This document shows positions 52,663 through 61,708 of a stretch of DNA of 64,000 nucleotides, in pieces. A program made the position numbers and the translations under genes. Position 1 is the first letter of the stretch. The number at the start of each line of letters is the position of its first letter. Source of the DNA: Gluconobacter sp. P1C6_b (GTDB lineage Bacteria > Pseudomonadota > Alphaproteobacteria > Acetobacterales > Acetobacteraceae); the NCBI RefSeq assembly GCF_018811945.1, contig NZ_JACRVU010000001.1, positions 133,476-197,475 on the forward strand. The letters are read 5' to 3'. Below the pieces are notes generated by a model. It was not told the DNA's origin and did not search any database. It was given only the letters and a program-made list of their open reading frames with translations.

Positions 52663-53880
52663 ATGAGTACGATGAAAAAAACCCATTACGACCTCTGCAT
52701 CAACGGTGCCGGCCCCGTGGGCGCCACGCTGGCGTGTCGTCTGGCGGCAGAGGGCGTGCGCGTCCTGCTCATCGACCGCAGTGCCCTGCCCGGCATGGAA
52801 GATCCTGCCCTGGACGGCCGGGCCTATGCCATCGCAGAAGGCTCTCGCCGGATGCTGGCGGACGCAGGCATTTGGGACAATCTGCCCAACGTGGCCCAGC
52901 CAATCCATGAGATCCTCGTGGCGGACGGGCGCCCGCATGAGGCCCCGTCCCCGCTGACCTTGCATTTCGGCCCCGAAGACGCCCCCGAAGGCCAGAGCTT
53001 TGGCTGGATGGTCGAGGCACGGGACCTTCGACTGGCGATCAACCGGACGCTGAAGCAGTATGACAGCCTTGATGTGCTGGCGCCGGATCTGGGGAGCTTC
53101 ACGTTCCATCCGGATCATGTCTCCATCCGTCTGGCCTCCGGGAAAACCGTCACGGCCAAGCTGGCCGTAGCCGCGGAAGGGCGTCGCTCCCCGCTGCGCC
53201 GTCAGGCACGGATTGGCCTGACCAAGATCCCCTATAATGAATACGGCATCGTCGCGACGATCGCCCATGAAAAGCCGCATCATGGCGTGGCGCTCGAATA
53301 TTTCCTGCCGGAAGGGCCGTTTGCACGCCTACCCATGCCCGGCACGACCGAACACCCGCACCGCTCCGCCATTGTCTGGGCCGAAGGCGAAGGCCGCGCC
53401 CAGCGTTTCCATGCCCTGCCGGACGAAATCTTCGGACGCGAGATCAAGGCCCGCATGGCGGATGAGGATCTGGGTGAGATCATCCCGGTCGGACGCCGCT
53501 GGATCTATCCGCTCTCGGCCCAGTACGCCCAGAGCTATATCGGCCCGCGTCTGGCGCTGGCCGGTGACGCCGCGCACGGCATCCATCCGATCGCAGGGCA
53601 AGGCCTGAACATCGGCTTCCGGGACGTGATTTCACTCGCTGACCTGCTGATCGAGGCCCACCGGAACCGCAAGGATATGGGCAGCCGCGAGCTTCTGGTC
53701 CGCTATCAGCGCCGCACGCGGCCGGGCAACATGGCCATGCTCGCCGCAACGGATGCGCTCGAGCGCCTGTTCGGCAACGACAATCCCGTCCTGCGCCGTC
53801 TGCGCGATATCGGCATTGCGGGCGTCCAGCGCTTTCCCGCCCTGCGCCGGGCCTTTGTACGAAAGGCCATGGGCGTATGA
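52663..53880 (+). CDS. UbiH/UbiF-family FAD-dependent hydroxylase
   Basis: The 405-residue flavoprotein monooxygenase has the dinucleotide fold CINGAGPVGATLACRLAAEG, the DG segment VLLIDRSALPG, and the FAD site LALAGDAAHGIHPIAGQGLN with NIGFRDVISLADLL, the UbiH/Coq6 signature. It probably hydroxylates the ring of a ubiquinone precursor at one of the three positions; which one cannot be told. The start MSTMKKTHYD follows AGGGAG very closely; the second Met (52672) has better spacing. It overlaps cysE by four bases. Confidence 0.88.
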   Translation: MSTMKKTHYDLCINGAGPVGATLACRLAAEGVRVLLIDRSALPGMEDPALDGRAYAIAEGSRRMLADAGIWDNLPNVAQPIHEILVADGRPHEAPSPLTLHFGPEDAPEGQSFGWMVEARDLRLAINRTLKQYDSLDVLAPDLGSFTFHPDHVSIRLASGKTVTAKLAVAAEGRRSPLRRQARIGLTKIPYNEYGIVATIAHEKPHHGVALEYFLPEGPFARLPMPGTTEHPHRSAIVWAEGEGRAQRFHALPDEIFGREIKARMADEDLGEIIPVGRRWIYPLSAQYAQSYIGPRLALAGDAAHGIHPIAGQGLNIGFRDVISLADLLIEAHRNRKDMGSRELLVRYQRRTRPGNMAMLAATDALERLFGNDNPVLRRLRDIGIAGVQRFPALRRAFVRKAMGV

Positions 53881-54659
53881 TGGGAGCGGCCGAGGAGACC
53901 TCCATTACCGACAGGTCATCGGACCTCGTGGCCTTCTGGAAGGACATGCAGTCCCAGGCATGCAGCTGCCATGACCCACTGATTCAGGATGTCTTTTCCA
54001 CCAATATCGGCGATCATCCGGATTTTGCATCCGCACTGGCCTCCCTGCTGGGCACCAAACTTGCGGACCGCTCCATCCCCGCGACGACGATCACCCGCCT
54101 CGTCGCCTCAATCCTGAGTGCCGAGCCCGACATCGCGGAAGCGGCAGCAGCAGATATTCTCGCGACCTATGACCGCGATCCGGCGTGCCCGGACCTCGTC
54201 ACGCCGTTTCTGTTCTTCAAGGGATGGCAGGCGCTTCAGGCCTACCGGATTTCGCACCATCTCTGGACGAAAGGCCGCCAGCATCTGGCGCATCATTTCC
54301 AGAGCCGGATCAACGAACTCTTCGCCATCGACATCCACCCTGCCGCCCGTCTCGGACGGCGGCTGAGCATCGATCATGGAACGGGAATTGTCATTGGCGA
54401 AACCAGCATCGTCGAGGACGACGTCTCGCTGTTTCAGGATGTCACGCTGGGCGGCACGGGCAAGCTCAGCGGCAACCGTCACCCCATCGTGCGTCGCGGG
54501 GCCATGATCGGCGCCGGAGCCAGAATCCTCGGGCGCCTCGTCATCGGAGAGTATGCGCGGATCGGCGCGGCCTCCGTGGTGCTGGAAGACATCCCTGCCT
54601 ATGCCACTGCCGTCGGGAACCCGGCACGGATCGTGGGCACCACGCCCCGGCCAGCCTGA
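53877..54659 (+). CDS. cysE: Serine O-acetyltransferase CysE
   Basis: This 260-residue enzyme makes O-acetylserine from serine and acetyl-CoA for cysteine synthesis. An N-terminal helical domain (about 20-150, with TPFLFFKGWQALQAYRISHH) precedes the left-handed beta-helix: DIHPAARLGRRLSIDHGTGI, VIGETSIVEDDVSLFQDVTL, GGTGKLSGNRHPIVRRGAMI and GAGARILGRLVIGEYARIGA. The catalytic Asp-His pair lies in SIDHGTG. It is coupled to the hydroxylase gene by ATGA. All parts are of normal length. Confidence 0.93.
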   Translation: MMGAAEETSITDRSSDLVAFWKDMQSQACSCHDPLIQDVFSTNIGDHPDFASALASLLGTKLADRSIPATTITRLVASILSAEPDIAEAAAADILATYDRDPACPDLVTPFLFFKGWQALQAYRISHHLWTKGRQHLAHHFQSRINELFAIDIHPAARLGRRLSIDHGTGIVIGETSIVEDDVSLFQDVTLGGTGKLSGNRHPIVRRGAMIGAGARILGRLVIGEYARIGAASVVLEDIPAYATAVGNPARIVGTTPRPA

Positions 54660-54667
54660 CCTACATT

Positions 54668-54700
54668 TCAGGGGCCGGAGCCTGCGCCCCGGCCCCCTGA
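54668..54700. terminator. GC-rich hairpin between converging cysE and epimerase genes
   Basis: TCAGGGGCCGG and CCGGCCCCCTGA pair with one bulged base around a nine-base loop. There is no clear T-tract, so it may be a weak or rho-assisted terminator for both converging genes. Confidence 0.45.
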
Positions 54701-54706
54701 GAGCTG

Positions 54707-55867
54707 TTACTTGTTCGAGAACTTGAACGTCGTCGTGTAATCGAAGGTCTGGCCCGGCTTCAGTTCGGTCGTAGGGAAAGACGGGTGGTTCGGGCTGTCG
54801 GGATAGTGCTCGGCCTCGAACGCAATCGCGTCGCCCTGACGATAGGCATGACCGGACACACCGGCATAGCCGCCATCCAGCGAGTTGGACGTATAGACCT
54901 GCAGTCCCGGCTGGTTCGTCAGGATCTCCATGCTGCGGCCCGAACGCGGATCATAGACCTTGCCCGCCAGACGCGGCGCCTGACCGTAAGGCCCGTTGAC
55001 GACCCAGTTCATGTCATAGCCACGCGCGTACATCATCTGCGGATCGTTGCTGCGCAGACGGTCCCCGATGACGGTCGGCTTGCTGAAATCGAGCGGCGTG
55101 CCGGCGACAGGCGCGATCTGGCCGGTCGGGATGGACGTTGCGTCCGTCGGCGTGAAGCCATCGGCGTTGATCTGAAGCACTTCCGGCTCGATGGAGCCCG
55201 AGCCTTCGCCGTTCAGGTTCCAGTAGCTGTGGTTCGTCAGGTTCAGAACCGTCGGTGCGTCGGTCGTGGCGACATAATGCAGCGACAGGGCATTATCCGT
55301 GCCAAGCGTATAGGTCACATGCGTCGTCAGCTTGCCAGGAAAGCCCTGATCCCCGTCCGGGCTGACCAGCTTGAGCGTCAGATACGCACCGCTGGCATTG
55401 GTGCCGGTCTTTTCGATCGTCCAGACGTTCTTGTCGAAACCCTTCTTACCGCCATGCAGGGCATTCGGCGGAGCCGTCACGTCGGTGTGATAGATCTTGC
55501 CTTCAACGGGAAAATTACCGCCCGCGAGACGGTTGGCGTAGCGGCCGATAATGGCGCCGAAGAACAGGCCGCCCTTGGCGCTGTCGACCGTGTAGCCCTT
55601 CAGGTTGTCGAAGCCGAGAACCACGTCCTGAACATGCCCCTCGCGGTCCGGCGTCTCGACGGACTGGATGATGCCGCCATAGGTGATGACGCGGGCCGTC
55701 GTGCCGAGGCCGTTCTTCAGGGTCACGATCCGCACGGGCTTGCCGTCCGGCGTGGTGCCCCAGGGCTGGCTTGCAACGGTGGGATGCGCCTGTGCCACAC
55801 CGACGCCTACGGAGAGGGCCGCGACAGTCGCAAGAAGCGCGCTTCTGGAGCTGAAGAATCTGGACAT
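54707..55867 (-). CDS. Exported aldose 1-epimerase (galactose mutarotase)
   Basis: The 386-residue enzyme interconverts alpha and beta anomers of aldoses. A signal peptide (FFSSRSALLATVAALSVGVG, cut after AQA) sends it to the periplasm. The fold's landmarks are present: GGIIQSVETPDREGHVQDVV, GRYANRLAGGNFPV, LNLTNHSYWNL with the catalytic His, and QPGLQVYTSNSLDG. The catalytic Glu is in FEAEHYPDSPN. GGAGG six bases before ATG 55867 fixes the start. In an organism that oxidises sugars in the periplasm, an exported mutarotase could feed membrane dehydrogenases that act on one anomer; this is inference. Confidence 0.92.
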   Translation of the reverse strand: MSRFFSSRSALLATVAALSVGVGVAQAHPTVASQPWGTTPDGKPVRIVTLKNGLGTTARVITYGGIIQSVETPDREGHVQDVVLGFDNLKGYTVDSAKGGLFFGAIIGRYANRLAGGNFPVEGKIYHTDVTAPPNALHGGKKGFDKNVWTIEKTGTNASGAYLTLKLVSPDGDQGFPGKLTTHVTYTLGTDNALSLHYVATTDAPTVLNLTNHSYWNLNGEGSGSIEPEVLQINADGFTPTDATSIPTGQIAPVAGTPLDFSKPTVIGDRLRSNDPQMMYARGYDMNWVVNGPYGQAPRLAGKVYDPRSGRSMEILTNQPGLQVYTSNSLDGGYAGVSGHAYRQGDAIAFEAEHYPDSPNHPSFPTTELKPGQTFDYTTTFKFSNK

Positions 55868-56177
55868 TGAAAACCTCCCGGGTGTTGAGTTGGGGCCACA
55901 GTGGTCCCAAAAACCCTGAGGGGTCAAAGCCCCGAAAGGGACGGAAGAGCCTCTGGATCGTTAAAGCAGATGCCCTCTTCAAACGACCAGCATTTGCAGA
56001 CATACAGGGATGCACGCTATCGGAGGATACGTTATGACTACGCCCCTCCGCAGTTTTCCGCGACGGATGGCGTGTGGCCCATCGGGGTTCATGGAGTCCT
56101 GCAGGGAACGGATTATGAAAATTTCCGTTTTCCTGTGACTTCTTCGTGAGCGCAGGGCCGGGAAGGGCATTTTGGGG
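55868..56177. other. Divergent intergenic region between the epimerase gene and mlaA
   Basis: The 310 bases carry both promoters. Close to the epimerase start a small GGGG-TCAAAG-CCCC hairpin (about 55919-55933) lies in the leader, followed on the minus strand by TTTTTGGG, so early termination is conceivable. AT-rich words before mlaA (GAAAATTTCCGTTTTCC, about 56118-56134) may belong to its promoter. No gene is seen. Confidence 0.4.
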
Positions 56178-57002
56178 ATGGTTATGGACTTTCGGCAGGA
56201 CGAAAACGAAATCCGGGAGACGCGCTCACGTCGTGTGTCACGCCGCGGCAGGGCTCTCGCAGGGGCCCTCGCCCTGCTGACGCTCGGAGCCTGTGGCTCG
56301 CTGCGCAACCCGCCGCCGAAGGATCCGGACGACCTGGCGGACTACAAGGCCGCCAACGACCCCTACGAGCCCGCAAACCGCAAGATGTACAACCTCCAGA
56401 TGTGGGCCTATCACAAGGTCCTGCGCCCGGTGGGCAAGGCCTGGATCTGGGCGGTTCCCAAACCCGTGCGTCATTCCATTGCAAACGTGAATGAAACCTG
56501 GCGCGAGCCTGCCGTGTTCTTCTCCGACGTGGGCGCGGGCAAGCCGCGTCGTGCCGGAGATGCTTTCATGCGCTTTGCCATCAATATGAGTGCTGGCGTG
56601 GCTGGCTTTTTCGATGTCGCCGGCCTCGTCGGCTACAAGCAGCACGAAACCGATCCCGGCCTGACGCTGGGCACCTGGGGCGTGGCGGGCGGCCCGTACC
56701 TGTTCGTGCCTTTTGTCGGCCCGACCAACATCCGCGACGGCATCGGCTACGGCATCAGTCAGGGCCTGACGCCGATCAACTATGTGCCTCGCGGCTATGA
56801 TCTGCTAACCTTCAACTGGGCTTACAACGTGGCCGGGACCATGGAAGGCTATGCCAGCTCCATCGACCAGATCGACCATCTCGAACAGGACAGCCTGGAC
56901 CCGTACTCCTATATCCGGAGTGCCTGGCAGCAGAACCGTCAGAGCCAGATCGACACCATAAAGAGCGACGATCGCGCAACCACCCCTGACTGGTACAACT
57001 GA
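56178..57002 (+). CDS. mlaA: Outer-membrane phospholipid-trafficking lipoprotein MlaA (VacJ)
   Basis: The protein of about 274 residues is a lipoprotein: after a long basic N-terminus, LAGALALLTLGACG gives the lipobox Cys at about residue 39. The MlaA domain reads NDPYEPANRKMYNLQMWAYH, VNETWREPAVFFSDVGAGKP, DPGLTLGTWGVAGGPYLFVP and GYGISQGLTPINYVPRGYD. It removes misplaced phospholipids from the outer leaflet and hands them to MlaC. The start is uncertain among TTG 56172, ATG 56178 and ATG 56184. mlaC follows 10 bases later. Confidence 0.92.
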   Translation: MVMDFRQDENEIRETRSRRVSRRGRALAGALALLTLGACGSLRNPPPKDPDDLADYKAANDPYEPANRKMYNLQMWAYHKVLRPVGKAWIWAVPKPVRHSIANVNETWREPAVFFSDVGAGKPRRAGDAFMRFAINMSAGVAGFFDVAGLVGYKQHETDPGLTLGTWGVAGGPYLFVPFVGPTNIRDGIGYGISQGLTPINYVPRGYDLLTFNWAYNVAGTMEGYASSIDQIDHLEQDSLDPYSYIRSAWQQNRQSQIDTIKSDDRATTPDWYN

Positions 57003-57012
57003 GGAGAACGAC

Positions 57013-57606
57013 ATGTTCAACGTATTTTCGCGCCGCACTGTTCTTGGGGCCGTCGTCTCCCTCGCCGTTGCAACGGGGGCCGCTCACGCCAGCACGGCGA
57101 CGGATTTCGTGAACTCCTTCGGGGGCCGTCTGGCTGCCGTGGTCAACTCGGGCAAGTCGCTGGACGAGAAGAAGAAAGAGGTTCTCCCGCTGCTGCAGGA
57201 AAATGTCGATATCACCGGGATCGGCCGCTACTGCCTCGGCAAGTACTGGCGCACCGCAACCCCCGCCCAGCGTGACAAGTACATCTCCCTGTTCGATCAA
57301 GTGCTGGTCAACACCATCACCGACCAGATCGGCAACTATCAGGGCGTGAGCTTCCGTGTCACGACCACCACCACGACACCGGAAGGCGAGCGCGTCAACG
57401 CGTTGATCGACCGCCCGGGCCAGCCGGAAGTCAACATGCAGCTGATCATCGGCGGCAACCCGCCCAAGGTCGTGGACATGTATGGCGAAGGTGCCAGCCT
57501 GCGCATGAACCAGCGCGGCGATTACAGTTCCTATCTGGCCCGCCATAACGGCGACGTCGATGCGCTGAACGCCGCCCTTGAGCGCCAGCTGAGCCATCAT
57601 CAGTAA
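57013..57606 (+). CDS. mlaC: Periplasmic phospholipid-binding protein MlaC
   Basis: The 197-residue protein has a signal peptide (RRTVLGAVVSLAVATGAAHA). The MlaC/Ttg2D fold is shown by LLQENVDITGIGRYCLGKYW, RTATPAQRDKYISLFDQVLV and VDMYGEGASLRMNQRGDYSS. It ferries phospholipids between MlaA and the inner-membrane MlaFEDB complex. A good GAGGAG site lies seven bases before the ATG. mlaFED are not in the window, so the retrograde pathway is split in this genome. Confidence 0.93.
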   Translation: MFNVFSRRTVLGAVVSLAVATGAAHASTATDFVNSFGGRLAAVVNSGKSLDEKKKEVLPLLQENVDITGIGRYCLGKYWRTATPAQRDKYISLFDQVLVNTITDQIGNYQGVSFRVTTTTTTPEGERVNALIDRPGQPEVNMQLIIGGNPPKVVDMYGEGASLRMNQRGDYSSYLARHNGDVDALNAALERQLSHHQ

Positions 57607-57649
57607 GATACTGCTCCAGACACCGCTTCTGCGGTTGTGAGTTCCTGAA

Positions 57650-57683
57650 ACGGACGGCTTTCCAGTGGGAAGGCCGTCCGTTC
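57650..57683 (+). terminator. Probable terminator after mlaC
   Basis: ACGGACGGC and GCCGTCCGT form a nine-base-pair stem extended by TTCC/GGAA across one mismatch, 44 bases past the mlaC stop. The following TTCTGCT is a poor T-tract, so efficiency is uncertain. Confidence 0.55.
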
Positions 57684-57698
57684 TGCTATCCAGCGCCC

Positions 57699-59294
57699 AT
57701 GAGACAAGACCGGATGACAGACCCGACGTTTCCAGAAGCCGGAACAACCGTACGGAGAAAGGGTCTTCCCGTTTTCGGGCTTCAGCGCATCCTACTGGCG
57801 ATCTTCACCCTCGCCTGTCTGACATTCTTCGGTTGGGCATGCTGGAAAGGCCTGTGGTTCCTCTCGTTCTGCGACGAGGGCGAACATCTTCTGGGCGGCC
57901 GGATGCTGAACGAGGGCGGCAGGCTCTATGTGTCCTATGTGGACACCCACGGACCGGTCATCTTCATGCTGTCCCAGCTCTACGGCGCCCTCTTCGGATG
58001 GCATTTCCCGCAGGGCGCACGGCTGTTCCTGCCGCTTCTGGCGCTCATGGCCGCCGCATCCCTCTGTGCCACATCCGCCCTCCCCGGACCCCGACAGCGC
58101 CTTCTCGCCAGTCTGGTCTTCGTCGGGGGACTTGCGTCCTACTGGCTGATGGACGCGTTCTACATGGTCAGTTTCTACGCCGTGGCCGGATTTCTGACCG
58201 TGGGACTGCTGGCCCTGTTCGTCGTCCCGGCCTGGTTCGGCAGAACCCCCGCCGCCCTGCCTTCAGCGCTTGCCGGTCTGATCCTGATCCTGATCCTGGC
58301 ATGCGCCTATGCCTATGGTCCGGGGGCGCTCCTGATCGTGGCGTCCGCCATCTGGCTTCTTGCCGGACAAAAGGAATACCGAACCATCAGGGCCTTCGCA
58401 GGGGGCGCCCTCCTGGGTGTATTCCTGCTGGGTCTGTGGTTCATGAGATATGCAGATCTCGGAAGTTTTGTGGTCTTCCATATCCTCTTCAACCAGATCG
58501 CCTATGCCCCGTTCATCCATTTCGGACCGGGCACCTTCCTGCTCTCGCTCCTGCCCTCTTTTCAGGGTGAAGCGTTTTACCCCACCCTCGCCCATCTCCT
58601 GCTCATCGGCTCGCTTCTCTTGTTGCTCTACCGGCGGCCGGGACGGAACAGGATCGCCATTCTGATCGGCTTCGCGGGCATTATCCTTCTCAACGTGCGG
58701 GCCGCCGTGGGCTTCAAGGACGGGCAGACCCTGATCGTAGCGTTCGCGCTGTCAGGACTGGGGCTCATGGCGTTTTTCCAACAGCGGGAAAAGCCGGGCA
58801 AGACGGTCGGCAAAGCTTTGCCCTGCGCCATTCTGACAGTGCTGGCGCTCTGGGGGGGCAGCCAATTGGCCACCAACACCCCCTTCGGCTGGACCTACCG
58901 GGACACCACCCACAGGCCGCCCTACACGCTCTATCAGCCGGTCAATGACGCCATCAGCCAGAAGGTCCGAGCCCTCGTCCCGCCGGGACAGCCCATCCTG
59001 ATGCTGCCCTACATGCCCGAATTCTACTGGATGGCCGACCGGAGACCGCCTTATGGATATTACGAGTATCTGCCCTGGGACTGGGTTTATGCCCGGCACG
59101 CCATCCCGGGCTATCCACATGATCTGTGTCAGAGCCTGCTGAAAGACCCGCCGCCCCTGATCGTCTATACGCCCGAGAGCGATCCCGCGTCCCTGACCGT
59201 CCGGCCGTTTTTCGCCTGCGTCAGGGAAAGACTGGCCAGCCTTTACATGCCGGTCGAGGGGTTCCCGTCCCTGCACGTCCTGCGCCCCCGATAG
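57699..59294 (+). CDS. GT-C type membrane glycosyltransferase (ArnT/PMT-like)
   Basis: The 531-residue protein has about eleven membrane segments. Its first periplasmic loop reads LSFCDEGEHLLGGRMLNEGG and VSYVDTHGPVIFMLSQLYGA, which match the GT-C pattern: an acidic D-E motif, GR.L..G and a D.HGP..F segment. Such enzymes take sugars from polyprenyl-phosphate carriers and add them to lipid A, proteins or polymers outside the membrane. The C-terminal 120 residues form a soluble domain (IPGYPHDLCQSLLKDPPPLI). Substrates are unknown. The start MRQDRMTDPTF could also be the Met five codons later. It lies downstream of mlaC across a probable terminator. Confidence 0.75.
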   Translation: MRQDRMTDPTFPEAGTTVRRKGLPVFGLQRILLAIFTLACLTFFGWACWKGLWFLSFCDEGEHLLGGRMLNEGGRLYVSYVDTHGPVIFMLSQLYGALFGWHFPQGARLFLPLLALMAAASLCATSALPGPRQRLLASLVFVGGLASYWLMDAFYMVSFYAVAGFLTVGLLALFVVPAWFGRTPAALPSALAGLILILILACAYAYGPGALLIVASAIWLLAGQKEYRTIRAFAGGALLGVFLLGLWFMRYADLGSFVVFHILFNQIAYAPFIHFGPGTFLLSLLPSFQGEAFYPTLAHLLLIGSLLLLLYRRPGRNRIAILIGFAGIILLNVRAAVGFKDGQTLIVAFALSGLGLMAFFQQREKPGKTVGKALPCAILTVLALWGGSQLATNTPFGWTYRDTTHRPPYTLYQPVNDAISQKVRALVPPGQPILMLPYMPEFYWMADRRPPYGYYEYLPWDWVYARHAIPGYPHDLCQSLLKDPPPLIVYTPESDPASLTVRPFFACVRERLASLYMPVEGFPSLHVLRPR

Positions 59295-59306
59295 GGCGCC
59301 CGTGCG

Positions 59307-59804
59307 TCAGTCCGCCGTGATTTCGTACAGAAGCATGGTGTCGCCGTTGCGATCGAAGGTCTGGGTGTGGTGCAGGCCGAGACTGCCCAGAACCGTGCGG
59401 GACGCAAGATTGTCTTCCCGCGCAACGGCCACGATCCGTTTCTCGCCACAGTCGAGCACATAGCGCAGGGCGGCCGCAGCGGCTTCGCGGGCGATGCCGC
59501 GCCCGGCGGCCCAGGGGAACAGGGCAAAGCGCAGCCCGAGACCGCGCCCGTCAGGACGTTCGTGAACGCCCGTGATGCCGACGAAGCGGCCATTTTCGCG
59601 GATGGCGAAGATCCCCACGCCGCGCCGGGCCCAGAAACTGACGTCCTCCGCCATTTCCTCTTCGGTCGTGGTCCGGTTGCGAACACCACCTAGCATCCTG
59701 GCAAAGGCACCAGCATCGCCCTTGAGGGCAACCATATCTTCGAGATCCGGCCAGTTGACCGGAGTCAGGACAAGCCGGGCGGTACGGATTTCACGCCCCA
59801 GCAC
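59307..59804 (-). CDS. GNAT-family N-acetyltransferase (RimJ/RimL type)
   Basis: The 165-residue enzyme starts EIRTARLVLTPVNWPDLEDM and has the acetyl-CoA site AAGRGIAREAAAAALRYVLD, with the Q/R-x-x-G-x-A motif as GRGIA, followed by RIVAVAREDNLASRTVLGSL. This group acetylates ribosomal N-termini, antibiotics or small amines; the target is unknown. The start is a GTG with GGGGAG six bases upstream. Confidence 0.88.
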   Translation of the reverse strand: MLGREIRTARLVLTPVNWPDLEDMVALKGDAGAFARMLGGVRNRTTTEEEMAEDVSFWARRGVGIFAIRENGRFVGITGVHERPDGRGLGLRFALFPWAAGRGIAREAAAAALRYVLDCGEKRIVAVAREDNLASRTVLGSLGLHHTQTFDRNGDTMLLYEITAD

Positions 59805-59878
59805 TCAGCTCTCCCCGGGCCTTCAGCATAGACCCTCAGTGAACGGAATATCCCGCCCACCGAGGGGAAAACGCCGGA

Positions 59879-61558
59879 TCAGCGGGCCAGCGGGCGATAC
59901 TTGATACGGCCGGGTTCGGTCGCATCCGGACCCAGACGGCGACGTTTGTCGGCTTCGTAGTCCTGGAAGTTGCCTTCGAACCACTCGACATGGCTGTCAC
60001 CCTCGAAAGCGAGGATATGCGTGGCCAGACGGTCAAGGAACCAGCGATCATGGGTGATGATCACGGCGCAGCCTGCGAATTCCGCCAGAGCGTCTTCGAG
60101 GGCACGCAGCGTATCGACGTCAAGATCGTTGGTCGGCTCATCGAGCAGGATGACGTTGCTGTCCTGCTTGAGCATCTTGGCCAGATGGACGCGGTTGCGC
60201 TCACCACCGGACAGGACGCCCACCCGCTTCTGCTGGTCGGACCCCTTGAAGTTGAACGCCCCCACATAGGCGCGGGACGGAACCGTGCGCTTGCCGAGCT
60301 GGATGACGTCCGTACCGCCGGAAATCTCTTCCCAGACCGTCTTGCTGTCATCGAGCGTGTTGCGGGACTGGTCGACGTAACCCAGCTTCACCGTCTCGCC
60401 GATCTTGAGCGAGCCGCTGTCGGGCTGGTCGTCACCGGTGATCATCTTGAACAGCGTGGACTTGCCCGCGCCGTTCGGTCCGATCACACCCACGATGCCG
60501 CCCGGCGGCAACTTGAAGCTGAGATTGTCGATCAGCAGACGATCGCCAAAGCCCTTCGTGAGGTTCTCGGCCTCGATGACCGTGCCACCCAGACGGGGAC
60601 CCGGCGTAATGACGATGTCCGCGGTGCCACCAGCCTTCTCGGCATTGGCGGCCAGCATTTCTTCGTACTTCGTGATACGGGCCTTGCTCTTGGCCTGACG
60701 GGCCTTGGGCGAGCTGGAAATCCACTCCTGTTCGGCCGCCAGGGCACGCTGGCGGGAGCTTTCTTCCTTCTCTTCCTGGGCCAGACGCTTGCGCTTCTGG
60801 GTCAGCCAGGAGGAATAGTTGCCTTCGAACGGATAGCCGCGGCCACGCTCGATCTCGAGGATCCAGTTGGTGACGTTGTCGAGGAAGTAACGGTCATGGG
60901 TGATGACCATGACGGTGCCGGCATAGTCACGCAGCGTCTTTTCGAGCCAGCTTACGCTCTCGGCGTCGAGATGGTTGGTCGGCTCATCGAGCAGCAGGAT
61001 GTCGGGCTTTTCGAGCAGCAGGCGGCACAGCGCCACGCGGCGCTTCTCGCCACCGGAGAGGTTCGTCACCGGGCTGTCGGCGGACGGGCAGCGCAGGGCA
61101 TCGAGCGCGATCTCGAGCTTGCGGTCCAGTTCCCAGCCGTCGCCGGCGTCGATCTTCTCCTGAAGATCGGCCTGCTCGGCCAGAAGGGCCGTCATCTCGT
61201 CGTCGGACATCGGCTCGGCGAACTTCATCGAGATCTCGTTGAAGCGGTCCACGGCCTTCTTCAGCTCACCGAAACCCTGAGCGACATTCTCGCCAACCGT
61301 CAGGCTCTCGTCGAGCTTCGGCTCCTGTTCGAGATAGCCGATGCGCGCGCCTTCGGCGGCCCAGGCTTCACCGCCATATTCCTTCTCGATGCCGGCCATG
61401 ATCTTGAGCAGCGTGGACTTACCCGCGCCGTTCACACCAAGGACGCCGATCTTGACCCCCGGCAGGAAGGACAGGGTGATGCCCTTGAAGACTTCACGCC
61501 CACCCGGATAGGACTTGGTGAGGTCCTTCATGACATAGACGTACTGGTAGGCGGCCAT
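59879..61558 (-). CDS. ettA: Energy-dependent translational throttle protein EttA (ABC-F)
   Basis: The 559-residue ABC-F protein has two ATPase domains and no membrane part. The first has Walker A GVNGAGKS at 41-48 and signature NLSGGEKRRVALCRLLLE. The second has GPNGAGKS and LSGGERNRVHLAKML. The linker ESSRQRALAAEQEWISSSPK, ARQAKSKARITKYEEM is the P-site tRNA interaction motif typical of EttA. It binds the ribosomal E site and gates the first peptide bond by ATP/ADP ratio. GAGGAG before ATG 61558 supports this start; the frame is open to 61615. Confidence 0.94.
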   Translation of the reverse strand: MAAYQYVYVMKDLTKSYPGGREVFKGITLSFLPGVKIGVLGVNGAGKSTLLKIMAGIEKEYGGEAWAAEGARIGYLEQEPKLDESLTVGENVAQGFGELKKAVDRFNEISMKFAEPMSDDEMTALLAEQADLQEKIDAGDGWELDRKLEIALDALRCPSADSPVTNLSGGEKRRVALCRLLLEKPDILLLDEPTNHLDAESVSWLEKTLRDYAGTVMVITHDRYFLDNVTNWILEIERGRGYPFEGNYSSWLTQKRKRLAQEEKEESSRQRALAAEQEWISSSPKARQAKSKARITKYEEMLAANAEKAGGTADIVITPGPRLGGTVIEAENLTKGFGDRLLIDNLSFKLPPGGIVGVIGPNGAGKSTLFKMITGDDQPDSGSLKIGETVKLGYVDQSRNTLDDSKTVWEEISGGTDVIQLGKRTVPSRAYVGAFNFKGSDQQKRVGVLSGGERNRVHLAKMLKQDSNVILLDEPTNDLDVDTLRALEDALAEFAGCAVIITHDRWFLDRLATHILAFEGDSHVEWFEGNFQDYEADKRRRLGPDATEPGRIKYRPLAR

Positions 61559-61634
61559 GGGAGGTCTCCTCAATCGGTGGATGGGCGGGGAAGAAGCGGA
61601 ACATCCGTCCCGCATGAATCAGGTCGACACACCG

Positions 61635-61708
61635 TGCGCCCGGAGGGACTCGAACCCCCAACCAAGCCGTTATGAGCGGCCGGCTCTAACCAATTGAGCT
61701 ACAGGCGC
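61635..61708 (-). tRNA. tRNA with CAT anticodon, probably tRNA-Ile2 (lysidine type)
   Basis: The minus strand folds as a cloverleaf: acceptor GCGCCTG/CGGGCGC, D arm GCTC-AATTGGTTA-GAGC, anticodon arm GGCCG-CTCATAA-CGGCT and T arm with GGTTCGAGTC. The anticodon is CAT. The CGGCTTGGTTG region after the anticodon stem is like the isoleucine AUA-reading tRNA, whose C34 is changed to lysidine by TilS, and less like elongator Met. The CCA end is not encoded: discriminator A is followed by CGG. It lies upstream of ettA on the same strand. Confidence 0.9.

Noticed and set aside
52483-53283. 266-codon minus-strand open frame
   Set aside because: Mostly antisense to the UbiH-family gene; no start signal and no recognisable domain.
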